Shown here in pieces: positions 63,888 to 64,000 of a stretch of 64,000 bases of DNA. Position 1 is the stretch's first letter. Every line of letters begins with the position of its first letter. This stretch comes from Varroa destructor (Eukaryota > Arthropoda > Arachnida > Mesostigmata > Varroidae), in assembly GCF_002443255.2 (NCBI RefSeq), contig NW_019211457.1, positions 28,152,220 to 28,216,219 of the forward strand, written 5' to 3'. The notes under the pieces were generated by a model. That model was not told where the DNA came from. It saw nothing but the letters and a program-made list of their open reading frames with translations, and made no database searches. The translations under genes were made by a program, and so were the position numbers.

Positions 63888-63992
63888 GTGGGGTGTGCCT
63901 ATGCCCTGTTTCGAACCGAGACTATCACGTGTCCATAACTATAGTAAGCACGCAGGTTACTACTGCCTCAGCACGGGACTGAGTTACTATCA
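63888..63992 (-). repeat. tRNA-derived SINE copy at window edge
   Basis: On the minus strand it reads CTCAGTCCCGTGCTGAGGCAG, a spacer, then a B box (CGGTTCGAAACAGGGC). Its layout is like the copy at 44930-45001. No intact cloverleaf. Confidence 0.5.
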
Positions 63993-64000
63993 GCGGCTCT

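Noticed and set aside
1..64000. CRISPR arrays, bacterial operons or integrated phage
   Set aside because: No spaced direct repeats. Genes are spliced and eukaryotic throughout.

Overview
This is a eukaryotic, almost certainly arthropod, nuclear window. Genes are split by GT-AG introns, intergenic DNA is AT-rich, and there are TA microsatellites, tRNA-like SINE remnants and a long-armed inverted-repeat element. Two decayed genes encode Rebers-Riddiford (chitin-binding) cuticle proteins, which points to Arthropoda. A chelicerate such as a mite is my guess, but it is only an inference. I rebuilt the gene models by hand from splice sites and reading-frame phase. The exon edges given agree in phase unless I say otherwise.

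Left part (1-12.6 kb): an MTR4/SKIV2L2 exosome RNA helicase runs leftward off the window. It is divergent from the ribosomal protein gene RPL12, which has a 5'TOP-like start and a 5'UTR intron; the two share a short intergenic promoter. About 5.5 kb of gene-poor DNA follows, then an uninterrupted SEC61 gamma coding sequence on the minus strand.

Middle (12.6-30 kb): about 7 kb of gene-poor DNA is followed by syntenin (two PDZ domains, six coding exons) and a single-exon secreted S28 serine carboxypeptidase. About 1.7 kb downstream of the S28 gene lies a badly broken S28 paralogue whose catalytic Ser codon now reads Leu. An inverted-repeat element with arms of about 250 bp sits between the gene and the pseudogene.

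Centre-right (34.4-48.6 kb, minus strand): one 14-kb gene of about 23 coding exons encodes a single-pass membrane protein of about 1,500 residues. It has a signal peptide, Cys-rich CGxC/CGG repeats, a long ectodomain that looks REJ/PKD-like, a GAIN-like region, a GPS-like motif lacking the usual cleavage residues, one transmembrane helix and a short basic tail. This is the most unusual gene in the window.

Right part (51-64 kb): calumenin (CREC family, signal peptide, six EF-hand positions, C-terminal HDEF) lies between two cuticle-protein pseudogenes. CFDP1/BCNT (chromatin remodelling) follows. Last is an incomplete gene with a Myb/SANT-like domain that runs off the right edge, with a decayed copy of one of its exons just upstream.

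Most genes are conserved housekeeping or secretory-pathway genes (RNA exosome, ribosome, Sec61 translocon, ER Ca2+ binding, chromatin). They do not form an operon or an obvious functional cluster. I found no CRISPR array, convincing functional tRNA/rRNA gene, or viral gene.
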